NCBI RefSeq assembly: GCF_003073045.1
Contig: NC_037598.1
Location: 26,111,656 to 26,175,655 of the forward strand
Source of the DNA: Pomacea canaliculata
Taxonomy: Eukaryota; Mollusca; Gastropoda; Architaenioglossa; Ampullariidae
Direction of reading: 5' to 3'
Length of the DNA stretch: 64,000 bases
In this document: in pieces, positions 10,901-23,700 of the stretch
How positions within the stretch are numbered: the stretch's first letter is position 1
Layout of the letters: every line of letters starts with the position of its first letter
The notes under the pieces: generated by a model
The model's database searches: none
What the model was told of the DNA's origin: nothing
The model's input: the letters and a program-made list of their open reading frames with translations, nothing else
Program-made: the position numbers and the translations under genes

Positions 10901-13900
10901 ATCCTGACCCCCCTTGACCGCGACGCCGGGGTCAGCAGCTACACCGTGGTGCTGACGGCGAAGGACAGAGGAAGCACGTCAAAGTCAGTGACAACAACGC
11001 TGACCATCGACATCGACGACGTGAACGACAACGCTCCTGCATTTGCCTCACCCTCCTATTCGGTGTCTTTGTCCGAGACGACCGCAGCCTCCGTGGGCGC
11101 CAGCGTGTTACAGGTGTGCGTGCGTGTGTGTTACAGTGTGTCAGTGTTTTTATATTTGTGTGTGACAATATGTAAGTGCGTGTATATTTGTGCGTGTGAC
11201 AGTGTGTCAGTGTGTGTGTGATAGTGTGTCAGTGTGTGTATATGTGTGTGTGACAATGTGTCAGTGTGTGTGACAGTGTGTCAATGCGTGTATATTTGTG
11301 TGTGTGACAATGTGTCAGTGAGTGTGTTGAGAGCGTGCGTGAGTGCTAGAGACGTGTCAACAATATGTCCTCAGCAAACGCTGTTTATTTTGTTAATACT
11401 TGTCCGCGTGCGTGACGGCAACAATGAGCGCCATCTTTACCAGTGACCCCTTCATGTAGCTGTCACCTAGCCTCATCCTACAGGTGATACAGTCCACCCT
11501 GTGTATCCTCCCGTTCACAGCTGACAGCAACTGATGTGGATCCCACGACCGGCGCCCTGACCTACCGCGTTGCTAGCGGGGACACCCTGGGCAAGTTCCG
11601 CTTCAGTGCCTCTACCCCGGGTCTGTTGGAGCTCAACGCCAACATCGAGGTGGACAAACCCACTGCCAACAGCCACATCTACATTTTGGTTGTCAAGGTA
11701 ACCATTTTCAGGCCGTACTTCTAGGGAAAGGTTTTACGTACTTTTATTTATTTATTTATTTTCCCGTTTGTGTTGAGGGTTAGTCTTGATTGGATTTTAC
11801 AAGTTTAGTTGCCTCCGTTTTTCTACAACGGTTAAGGAGCAAGTACTCATCAACAACAACAGATAAAAGCAGGCAAGCAAACAGTGAAGCCACAGAACTC
11901 TGCAGTGTTTTTGTAGTTTGTAGCCTGGCAACTGGAAGGCTGTTGGTCGTCTGCGGCTTTGCCCCTCACAACAGGTTCCTCCATCGCGCCTTGTGAGAAC
12001 ATTTATAGTCACACGAAAAGCAAGCTTAAAAAAAAATAAATTTAAAAAACATATCAACAGATATCACCTTGACAAAGTCTCAATGAAATGAAGGGAACTG
12101 AAGATTGTCGTCTGTCCACCAGGCCAGTGACCAGGGCGTCCCGTCCACTCCGGCCTTGACCGGCACCACCACAGTCACCGTCACCATCTCACCCGACAAC
12201 GACAACTCACCCACCTTCGCAACAAGCTCACCCGTTTCTGTGGTAATGTAGTCAAAGTTTACAAGTCTTATGTGCTCTTCCTGCGTTTTCAAACAGTATC
12301 AGTTGCTATGGCTACGTGAGCAGTTGCCTGCCACAGTGTAAGTACGATAAATACAATGTAAATATAATGTATAGTGTGTATCAACAGTGAAGTAGTATAG
12401 CAAGCAGGCTCACCTACCCACTGGCCCACTCAGTTCAACTCTCGTGCCTCGTGCAGACTGTGGCGGAGGACGCGGCGCTGGGCTCTACGGTGGTCACGGT
12501 TCTGGCTTCGGACAACGACGTGGACTCCGGCGTGCAGCAGACCGTGACTCTGGCCATTGTCTGTAAGTAGTCGTCACCCACCGTCAGTCCCTCGCGCCAG
12601 TGCAGCATCAGTAGAGCTAACAGTACTGGCATTGACCTTTGACCTTATGTGACGTCAGCTTGTCTTTCAGCGGGGAACGCCAACAGCGCCTTCAGCATCG
12701 ACCCCGTGACGGGGGTGGTTGTCACCGTCAAACCGCTCGACTACGAGACAACAACCTCCTACACGCTCGTCATCACTGCCACGGACAACGGTACACCTAC
12801 AGCACGAACCAGCACCACCACCGTCATCATCGCCGTCACAAACGTCAACGAGAAGGCGCCGGCCTGCTCCTCGTACCTCATCACAGCTCCCGTCGATGAA
12901 AACGTCGTCACGCAGGTGAGACAGCAGCAGGTAGACAGGTGAACCAGGTGAGCCTCCAGGACGAGACAGGTTGTCGCTGACGACGCTGACCAGACGTTCC
13001 GATTGTTTACTTCAAAGTTTGCCCTGTTGTCATGGAGACAACCATGTGACGCAATGCGTAGAATCGCAGCTTGGTCGGGGTTTCAAGAGTTGCACGCAGT
13101 AAACAGAGCTTGCAATGATTGATTACAGTAAACAGAGCTTGAAGTTATTGATTACAGTAAACAGAGCTTGAAGTTATTGATTACAGTAAACAGAGCTTGA
13201 AGTCATTGATTACAGTAAACAGAGCTTGAAGTTATTGATTACAGTAAACAGAGCTTGAAGTTATTGATTACAGTAAACAGAGCTTGAAGTTATTGATTAC
13301 AGTAAACAGAGCTTGAAGTTATTGATTACAGTAAACAGAGCTTGAAGTCATTGATTACAGTAAACAGAGCTTGAAGTTATTGATTACACCCAGAGCTTGA
13401 AGTTATTGATTACAGTAAACAGAGCTTGAAGTACACCAGAGCTTATTGATTACAGTAAACAGAGCTTGAAGTTAGCTTGCATTGAGTAAGTATAATTACA
13501 GTAAACAGAGCTTGAAGCTAAACAGAGCTTGAAGTTATTGATTACAGAAACAGAGCTTAAGAAGTTATTGATTACAGTAAAACAGAGCTTGAAGTTATTG
13601 ATTACAGTAAACAGAGCTTGCTATGATGATTACAGTAAACAGAGCTTGAAGTATTGATTACAGTAAACAAGCTTAAGTCATTGATTACAGTAACAGAGTT
13701 GAAGTTATTGATTACAGTAAACAGAGCTTGAATCATTGATTACAGTAACAGAGCTTGAAGTTATTGATTACAGTAAACAGAGCTTGAAGTTAGCTTGATT
13801 ACAGTAACAGAGCTTGAAGTCATTGATTACAGTAAACAGAGCTTGTTATTGATTACAGTAAACAGAGCTTGAAGTTATTGATTACAGTAAACCCAGAGCT

Positions 13901-16900
13901 TGAAAGTTATTGATTACAGTAAACAGAGCTTGAAGTTATTGATTACACAGAGCTTGAGTTATTGATTACAGTAAACAGAGCTTGAAGTTGATTACCAGAA
14001 GCTGAAGTCATTGATTACAGTAAAACAGAGCTTGAAGTTATTGATTACAGTAAACAGAGCTTGAAGTTATTGATTACAGTAAACAGAGCTTGAAGTCATT
14101 GATTACAGTAAACAGAGCTTGAAGTTATTGATTTACAGTAAACAGAGCTTGAATCATTGATACAGTAAACAGAGCTTGAAGTTTATTGATTACAGTAAAC
14201 AGAGCTTGAAGTTATTGATTACAGTAAACCAGAGCTTGAAGTTATTGATTACAGTAAACAGAGCTTGAAGTTATTGATTACAGTAAACAGAGCTTGCAAT
14301 GATTGATTACAGTAAACAGAGCTTGAAGTCATTGATTACAGTAAACAGAGCTGGAAGTCATTGATTACAGTAAACAGAGCTTGAAGTTATTGATTACAGT
14401 AAACAGAGCTTGAAGTTATTGATTACAGTAAACAGAGCTTGAAGTTATTGATTACAGTAAACAGAGCTTGCTAGTTGATTATACAGTAAACAGAGCTTGA
14501 AGTCAGGTGATCAGTACAGTTATTTGTATTGATTACAGTAAACAGAGCTTGAAGTTATGATTACAGTAAAAGAGGCTTGTTATTGCTCTTGAAGTTATTG
14601 ATTACATAGTAAACCAGAGCTTGAAGTTATTGATTACAGTAAACAGAGCTTGAAGTTATTGATTACACAGAGCTTGAAGTTATTGATTACCCCAGAGCTT
14701 GAAGTTATTGATTACAGTAAACAGAGCTTGAAGTTATTGATTACACCACCCAGAGCTTGAAGTTATTGATTACAGTAAACAGAGCTTGAAGTTATTGATT
14801 ACATAAACAGAGCTTGAAGTTATTGATACAGTAAACAGAGCTTGAAGTTATTGATTACAGTAAACAGAGCTTGAAGTTATTGATTACAGTAAACAGAGCT
14901 TGAATAGTTATTGATTACAGTAAACAGAGCTTGAAGTTATTGATTACAGTAAACGGTTGATTACAGTACGTTCAACAGAGCTGAAGTATTGATTACAGTA
15001 AACAGAGCTTGAAGTTATTGATTACAGTAAACAGAGCTTGAAGTTATTGATTACAGTATACAGAGCTTGAAGTTATTGATTACAGTAAACAGAGCTTGAA
15101 GTTATTGATTACACCCAGAGCTTGAAGTTATTGATTACAGTAAACAGAGCTTGAAGTTATTGATTACACCCAGAGCTTGAAGTTATTGATTACAGTAAAC
15201 AGAGCTTGAAGTTATTGATTACAGTAAACAGAGCTTGAAGTTATTGATTACAGTAAACAGAGCTTGCAATGATTGATTACAGTAAACAGAGCTTGAAGTC
15301 ATTGATTACAGTAAACAGAGCTTGAAGTCATTGATTACAGTAAACAGAGCTTGAATGTTATTGATTACAGTAAACAGAGCTTTGAAAGATTGATTACAGT
15401 AAACAGAGCTTGAAAGTCATTGATTACAGTAAACAGAGCATGATTAAGTAAACATGAGTTGACAGTAAACAGAGCTTGAGTCATTGATTACAGTAAACAG
15501 AGCTTGAAGTTATTGATTACAGTAACAGAGCGAAGTATTGATTACAGACAAGCTTGAAGATTACATATTGAACAGAGCTTGAAGTTATTGATTACAGTAA
15601 ACAGAGCTTGAAGTTATTGATTACAGTCATTGATTACAGTAAACAAGGCATTGATTTAACAAAGCAGAGCTTGACAGTTATTGATTAACAGTAAACAGAG
15701 CTTACAGAAGTTATTGATTACACCCAGAGCTTGAAGTCATTGATTACAGTAAACAGAGCTTGAAGTCATTGATTACAGTAAACAGAGCTTGCAATGATTG
15801 ATTTTCTCTTGGCTAAGGTGGCAGCACTGAGCTGCAGCGACACAGACGCCGGGGACACGGTGACGTACTCTCTGGTGCCAGCCCACGCGTCCTTCTCTGT
15901 GAACAGTGGAACTGGTGCTGTCTCCACCATCGTTGGTAAGTGAACAGGGGAGCTGGTGCTGTCTCCACCATCGTTGGTAAGTGAACAGTGGAACTGGTGC
16001 TGTGCCATGTTGTCTTGATGCAACGAACAAGCAAACAGTCGCACCACGAGTGAGATATTTTCTGTCTCCCTCCTCTCCTTGGTAAGACATCTACCAGACG
16101 ATGCTACATCAACTCGTCGTTAGTCTTTGTCGACTTCTGACAAGTAGCACAGCTCCCTTTACGCCTCATTCACGTCCTCTCTACGTCCCGACAGGTCTGG
16201 ATTATGAATCAGTGACGTCACACACACTGACGTGCACGTGACGGACTCGCTGACCCCCGTGCACACCACCACCGTCACGGTCAGCGTGCTGGTGAGGCCG
16301 GTCAACGAGTTCTCCCCCGTCTTCTCGCCCTCCACCTACACCTCCGCGCTGTCCGAGGACGTGGCGAGCGGCACAAGGTCAGGGTCATGTGACCGAATGC
16401 AGCCAATGGATGTCACGCTTATTGCTGTCACTATTTACTTCTAGCAGCTGAAGGAAAAGTGTTAATGAGTGAAAAGTCTCGGGTCTGGGAACAATGGGCT
16501 CAACTCACTTGCACTCGCACGTCTGCCTAGCGCTAGCACATTATTTTAGAGATAAACTCGCTTTTGAAAGAAAGAAAGATCACGAATGGAGGAAAGAGAG
16601 AAAGAAAATATGTGTTTTTATTTTGAGGCCTCGCTGACCTCACCACCACCTGTGACCTCTGCTGTTCGTCTAGCGTGACGACAGTGACTGCCACAGATGC
16701 TGACCAGGGGTCACTGGACGGTACAGTCCGTTACAGCCTCGTGTCCGGCAATGGGGCTGGCAGATTCACCATCGACTCCTCCACCGGCCAGGTGAGCTTG
16801 TGACGAGTGTGCGACAGTCTGACGACAGACGACAGACAGCGAACGTTTTAAGTTTGCCTTGCGTACAAGACTTCTTTACCTGAAGACAAGCAAAGTCCGC

Positions 16901-19900
16901 ACGTGAGTGGGTCACTTCCGGTTGTGGCAGTAGAAGCGTTTTGACCTCTCTAAGTCAAGTGTATTTTTCCACTCAGATATTAACTTCCGCCGTGGGACTT
17001 GACAGGGAGACAACTGCAATGCACACGCTCACCGTGAGAGCCAGTGATGACGTGCCAGGGGCGGCCACCCAGCGCAGTGCTGACGTCACGGTTGTCGTCA
17101 CCGTCACGGATGTCAACGACAACCCGCCGATGTGCACGCCAGGCAGTTACCAGGTCAGCAAATAGCTTATCGCCCCTAGAGTCCTAGACCAATGAGCCAC
17201 TTCATTGTCTCGTGTGCTCATGAGTCTACTGGACCGTGAGTGCAGCTCCTGAGCACTTCCTGTAGTGTGGCGCGTGCGTGTAGATACAGCTGTGAGAGTT
17301 TTTGTAGATGTTCTTAATTATTCTTTCAATGATTGCCTGTGATTAAAAAACAATTCTGGATCCTCTGAGCTTCTAGAGTCACTCACGTGACCAGTCAGTC
17401 GATATGTCAATGGCTGAAGTAGTGACACGGTTGGCTGGTTTATTAGATAGAAATATAAAGTACTGAGGTCGTCTGGTTTAAACGTCTTCGACATTTTGTA
17501 GTTGCGGGGCAGGGATTGCAAGGGAAGGAAATCAGGGTACTCAGTGAAACCCGCGGCCTTCCCGGGGATCAAGGAGGGCTTGTGGGTGGAGACACCCCTC
17601 TACCCACCCGAGATAAACTCTGAATCTTCAGGATTCTCCCTAAGCAAACAAGTTGTCAGGGACAGAGTGGTGAGGTCAGAACACGCCTCTTACCCGCATT
17701 GTGTAAAGGTCAGGGAAGATGGATGCACGTGCCTGCTCGCTGTCACGTGGTGTAGAAAGGGGACACCACTCTACTGCTGCATGCTTGGGTAGAGAAGCCC
17801 GGATGTCGCCCCGCGGTGTCAACGGCTCACGAACAGCAGGCGCCAGGCGTTGAGTTGGTCGACTTGGGGATTACAAGGGGGGTGACAGCTGTGGGGCGCT
17901 GACACGTGCACAGAGGTGTCACCAGCTGCCACGTCAGCTGTAAATGGGAACTAGGCATGAGTTAAGGTGAGCAGTGACGACACACCTGGGGGGACGATCA
18001 TGTCCATGATGAAACACCTGAGATGATGAACCTATTGTATCATAATATGCAGCCTGTGTCATGGAAACGAGTTCGTTGTAGCAGTTAGTCGCTGTTAGCC
18101 CTGTCAACCACTTCCTTCTGCAGGCCAGTGTCGCGGAGCCGTCTGTTGTGGGAGCGACCGTGACGACCTTGACATCCACAGACGATGACGAGGCAGGCAC
18201 CATCAACACCACACCCACCTACACCATCCGGGCTGGTGACTCGGGGGGAGTCTTTACTGTCAACGGCAATCAAGTACAGCTTGCTAAGGTGAAGCAAGAC
18301 ACGATTTACTCGTCATCGCCTTCTTATCTTCTTTCTTTTCTTGTCTTGATAACGACTAGGCTCTGGTGGGGGGGGAATCCCTCACAGGTGGCGAGTCCAC
18401 AAGGACAAGGTCGTTATATCCCACCCTGATGGTTGAAATACTTAAATACTTTCGACCCCTTCCCCACCCCCGTCCACTACTTGCTCTGCTGGCTGTGAAC
18501 TGTTTGCCGCCAGTTCTCTCTCTGTTTTTTGGTCTCACTCATCGTTCTGTCATCTTGCAGGTCGTTGACTACGAGACCCAGACGTCCTACCGTCTGACCA
18601 TCCAGGTGACGGATGGAGGGTCCCCAACCCTCTCCTCCACCTGTGTTTTGGATGTCAGAATTATCTCGGTTGACGAGTTCGCTCCGGTGATGTCCGTGCC
18701 TAACTTCAGCACCAACCTGCTGGAGACGACAGCGGTGGGCACTGTCGTCTACCACACCAACGCCACCGACAGCGACGTCGGCAAGGGCTCCGCCGTCACC
18801 TACAGCATCCCCGCCGGCAATACCAACGACGACTTCTTCTGCTACTCCACCACTGGCGACATTATTGTCTGGAACTCTCTCGACTACGACACCCCGCCAC
18901 AAGTAAGACTTTGTGCCTGTCGCTGGCGGGTGGGAAACGGGTGTCTTAGTAGTCATCAGCCATTGTGGGTCACTGTGGTGGTGGTGGTGGTTTGGAGGAG
19001 GTGGACCGAAGTAACTAGCCCCTCCCCCAATAAAGAGTTCGTCTAACGTGTGGCCTAAACATTTCCATGACTATTAGTTTCCAGAGCATCCATCTGCCAG
19101 CCACACGTGACCTGTAGTAGTCTGTAGTAGTCTGTAGTAGCCTGTAGTAGTCTGTAGTAGTCTGTAGAAGTCTGTAGTAGTCTGTAGTAGTCTCTGTACC
19201 AACCTGTCTCCACACCGCGCTGTCAGTAGTCAGTAGAATGTTCTAGAGACCAGAAGGCCTAACGAACCGTGTCTGTCCTCGCCAGACCTACAACCTGACA
19301 GTGACGGCCACAGATGACGGAGGGCTGACAGGTTCCATGTGGCTGCACATCGCACTGGTTGATGTCAATGACCAGACGCCGGTCTTCACCCAAAACGTCT
19401 ACGCTGTTGCCATCAACGAGAATGTCGTCGTCGGCACCTCAGTGGCAAAGGTCACGGCCGTGGACTCTGACACGGGAGCTGGAGGTGAGTCAGTACATTG
19501 GATGCCAGCTGTCAGCTCTACAGGTCAAGATTGATGACCTGAACGTTCACAGGTCTCGTCAAGAACGTGCGTTAGTTTTGTCAGGAGTAAGAAGCGTGTG
19601 AATGTTAGATGAGGGCGGACTAGTGTTCACTTCACTTTGTGTAAAGCGCGAGCTGTCCCAGCATCTTGTACGGAGCAAATGTCAGAATACTTACTTATGG
19701 TGGAGGTATTTTATGGCCACCGGGAGTGCTGTGAAGTATTCTCGTTTAAAGTACGTGGCCTGCTCAGTCCTCTACACGTCACGTGGTTGTCGTCTGTATC
19801 TAAGGTCTCAAACTTTTGTACCGTGTCAAAGGTCTTGTCATCTTCTTGTCAAAGGTCAGGTCAACTACACCGCCGTCTCAGGTAACGGTCTGCCGCTGTT

Positions 19901-20742
19901 CCAAGTCAACCCCGGAACTGGTGACGTCACGACCAGTGGTAGAGTGAACCGCGAGGTCCGAGGGCGTTACACGCTGGTGGTGCGGGCTACTGATGGCGGC
20001 GTCCCCGCTTTGTCATCGTCTTGTCTCGTAGACATTACCGTCAACGACCTCAACGACAACGCCCCGATCTTCTCACCTGCTGACTTCGTCGTTAACCTCA
20101 GCGAGGGCGCCACTGTCGGGACCTCAGTGACGTCAGTAGCGGCCACAGACGCCGATGCCAGCGCCAGCAACAACGTCTTCTCCTACGTCCTCACCGACAA
20201 CGTCTTCCAAGTGAACGTCACCACTGGAGTCGTCAGCACCAAAGGAACCCTGGATCGCGAGACGACGTCACAGTAAGTGGCGCTGCCGTCTACGTCACAC
20301 CCAACATATGGACTGTTTAACCTCTCTATTCTCAAGTTCGCCTGTCTGTCTCACTCGCTTGTCTGACCGGTCGTCCGTCTGACCTGTCGGCTGTTGCGAT
20401 TGAGACTGGCCGACTACGTGCTGACGCCGGGTGACGTTCTGGTCCTCTGTTGTTACGTTGCAGGTACGTGCTGTACGTCTTGGCCGTGGACTCCGGTGCG
20501 CCGGCCCTAACAGGCACAGCGACGGTGACGGTGCTGCTGGATGACGTCAACGACAACATCCCCACCATCAATGGCACCTACGACTTGAGGTTTAGGGAGG
20601 ACACGGCGACAAAGACTGTCGTCACCACAGTGCAGGCGTTCAGATTCCGACAGCGGCGACAACGCCCGCTTGACCTACACCATAGTCAGCGGCAACACTG
20701 ACAGCGATTTCTTTCTGGACTCGTCCAGTGGCGTTATACAGG

Positions 20743-20774
<32 letters not shown>

Positions 20775-23700
20775 GACATCACCCACGCCCACCCACTTTT
20801 TTTTCTTTCTTTCTCTCTTCTTCGTCTCCTTCGTCGTCTTCCTCTTCGTCGTTCTTCCTCCACTCGATTTATCGCACTCTGGGATTATTCATTCTGAGCA
20901 CGATATTGACAAAAGAAAATACAGAAGTGTATAAATGTCTCCTTGCTTGTCATCGACAATTCTTTATTAACGAGGGCAGCAGGACAGGCAAACAACATAT
21001 ATATTGTATTTTCGTCACTCGCCCTGAAGATCTGTGACACAACAAAATAATACAAAAACAACATTAAGGAAACATGACGAAAATAAACATGTGCAGGACA
21101 GTCACTGTAATATTGTAAACATCACATACTGACAGCTGACGAAGGGAGTGTCAGGGTGTCCAAACTATGGTGATGTCACAGACCATGAGAGAGACAGAGA
21201 CAGGACAGAGGGTAGGTAAGACTTACCTCACGGTGTCCACTTCAAACACCTGGCGCGCTGGTCTGTGCAGGTGCAAAAGCAGCTGGACCGCGAGAGGACA
21301 AGTAGATACTTCCTCGTCCTCGCAGTCGCTGATAACGGGTCGCCAGCACTTACAGCAACAACGACCATCACCTTCAGCGTCTCCGACGTCAACGACAACA
21401 GCCCCGTGTGGTCCAGTACCGCCTACACCTTCTCCGTCACCGAGAACCAGCCAGCGGGCTCGCCAGTGGGGCAGGTGAACAACTCCTCCTTACACTTTCC
21501 TTGGTCACGTGGTAGTGATGGCGACCGTCGGGGGTCGGGGGTAGGGGGTCGGGCTGGGGTATGGGGGATGTATTTTGCCTGCTACCTGCAACTCGTCTGC
21601 TCCGAAAATAGAATCTTCTTCCGCTGATTGCTAATCTTTGTTTCCCAAATATCACCATCCTCTTGTTGTCTGGGACTCGTCACGTGGTGTCTGAAGTCTT
21701 TTCTTGCATTCTGGAAATCTTTTCTTGATATTTGTGAATAGTTTGCTGTCTGGTCATCCAGGTGACGGCGACAGATGCTGATATCGGTGTCAACGCCGCA
21801 CTGACCTACACACTGACCCTCTTCTGGACCGGCTCTTCCGCCAACTTTGCCCTCGACCCCGCGACAGGAAGGATAACTACGGCCTTGCCCCTGGATCGCG
21901 AGGCCACAGCGCAGTACTCGGCCCTGATGAGGGTGGTGGACGGAGGTGGGTGTGATGAGGTCACAGATGAGGTCACGTATTGCTAGTCGCTAGATGTCGC
22001 CACTTGTACGGAAATGTGCTTTTCATTGGCTGGCTGCTCCCTTTCCTCAGATTTCGTCTTGGTCCTTTCCATGACCGGGAGTAACCCTGACAACTAAAGG
22101 GTTTCCCCTGAACGTTACTTTCTGTTCCTTGAAGAAAAGTGTAACAGTTATAGCGCGTCACGTGGTCTGCTGACAACAGACAAAGTCATCCTCGTCCACC
22201 TCTAGTACACAAGCCCTCTCTGCGACACTTGCAGTTAAAACGAGGCTGTGTTCGCACGCATCAGTAACTTCCGGCTCAACGTTGTTCAGTTGCCTCGTTA
22301 AATGGTTCATTCTTTGTCCACGTATTATATTTTTATTGTAAACCACGTGCAGGGTGTTGATGTGCAGACCACAGTTCAGTGATGTCGTCCTGCGCTCATT
22401 CTTTGCAGGCAGCCCGCAGCTAAATGCCCTCGCCAACGTCACCATCTCCATCGGGGACCTGAACGACAACGTCCCTACCTTCGACTCTGTGTCCTACGCG
22501 GCCACAACAACTGAGAATGACCCCGTCGGCACAGGCATCCTGACCCTCGTCGTCACCGATAAGGACATCGGCAGCAATGCCAACATCTCGCTGTTCATCG
22601 ACACCTCCACGACAGCTGGAGCCAGAGCGGCGCAGTTCCTACAGGTGAGACAACTCCTTCAGACCAGTGTCGGTTCCTACAGGTGAGACAACTCCTTCAG
22701 ACCAGTGTCGCTTCCTACAGGTGAGACAACTCCTTCAGACCAGTGTCGGTTCCTACAGGTGAGACAACTCCTTCAGACCAGTGTCAGTGGTTGTTGTTAC
22801 TTTCTGTTGCTAGACGTCTTCTTTCCTTCAGCGAAGGACATTCCTCAGTTTGTTAGTTCATTGGGCATGCGCACGCAACTTCAGTCTCGCAATCACCTGT
22901 GCACCTGAGTTGGAAAAGATGCAGCGAGACACAATGGCTTCACTTAATTAAACTTCTTTCGAGAAACGGTCTGGACAAAATTGGTCCCAGTGAACCCTGA
23001 CCTTCACGAGCTTGAGATAAGTTGACGATAAAATGTTACTGACACGGTCAACAACATTTGGCGAGTTGTCGAGAAGTAAGATGTAGATGATATTTTGTTA
23101 TTGTTGTTACTACGTATTTAGCTGTTTAGTGTTAAAGTAAGTATGATGATGTCATTGGAGGACAAAAGCGTTTACTTAGTGAAAAACAACTCAGAAGTGT
23201 TTGTTGTGTTTAATGATGTTTTTCATTCAATGGTTCCTGTATCCACACTGCTAGTCGACAACAGCTCAGGTATACACGTGTGTTCACGCTGTTCATAGGT
23301 GACGTCAGGGACAGGTGTCGTTTCCGTCAAAAGTACAATAAACCGAGAGACGAATTCGTCCTTCACCTTCACAGTGGTCGCTACTGACGCAGGCTCCCCG
23401 GCCTTGACGTCATCAGCCAACGTCACTATAACCGTCACGGACCAGAACGACAACGTCCCGGTGTTTACCCAAACTTACTATAATACTGAGGTAGCTATCC
23501 CATAATATCACTACATCTTACATATAATATCAACATCTTACCTGTATGTGTCTACAGTACCTACATAACTTACCTGTATGTGTCTACAGTACCTACATAA
23601 CTCACCTGTATGTGTCTACAGTACCTACATCTTACCTGTGAGTCTCTACAGTACCTACATAACTCACCTGTATGTGTCTACAGTACCTACATAACTTACC

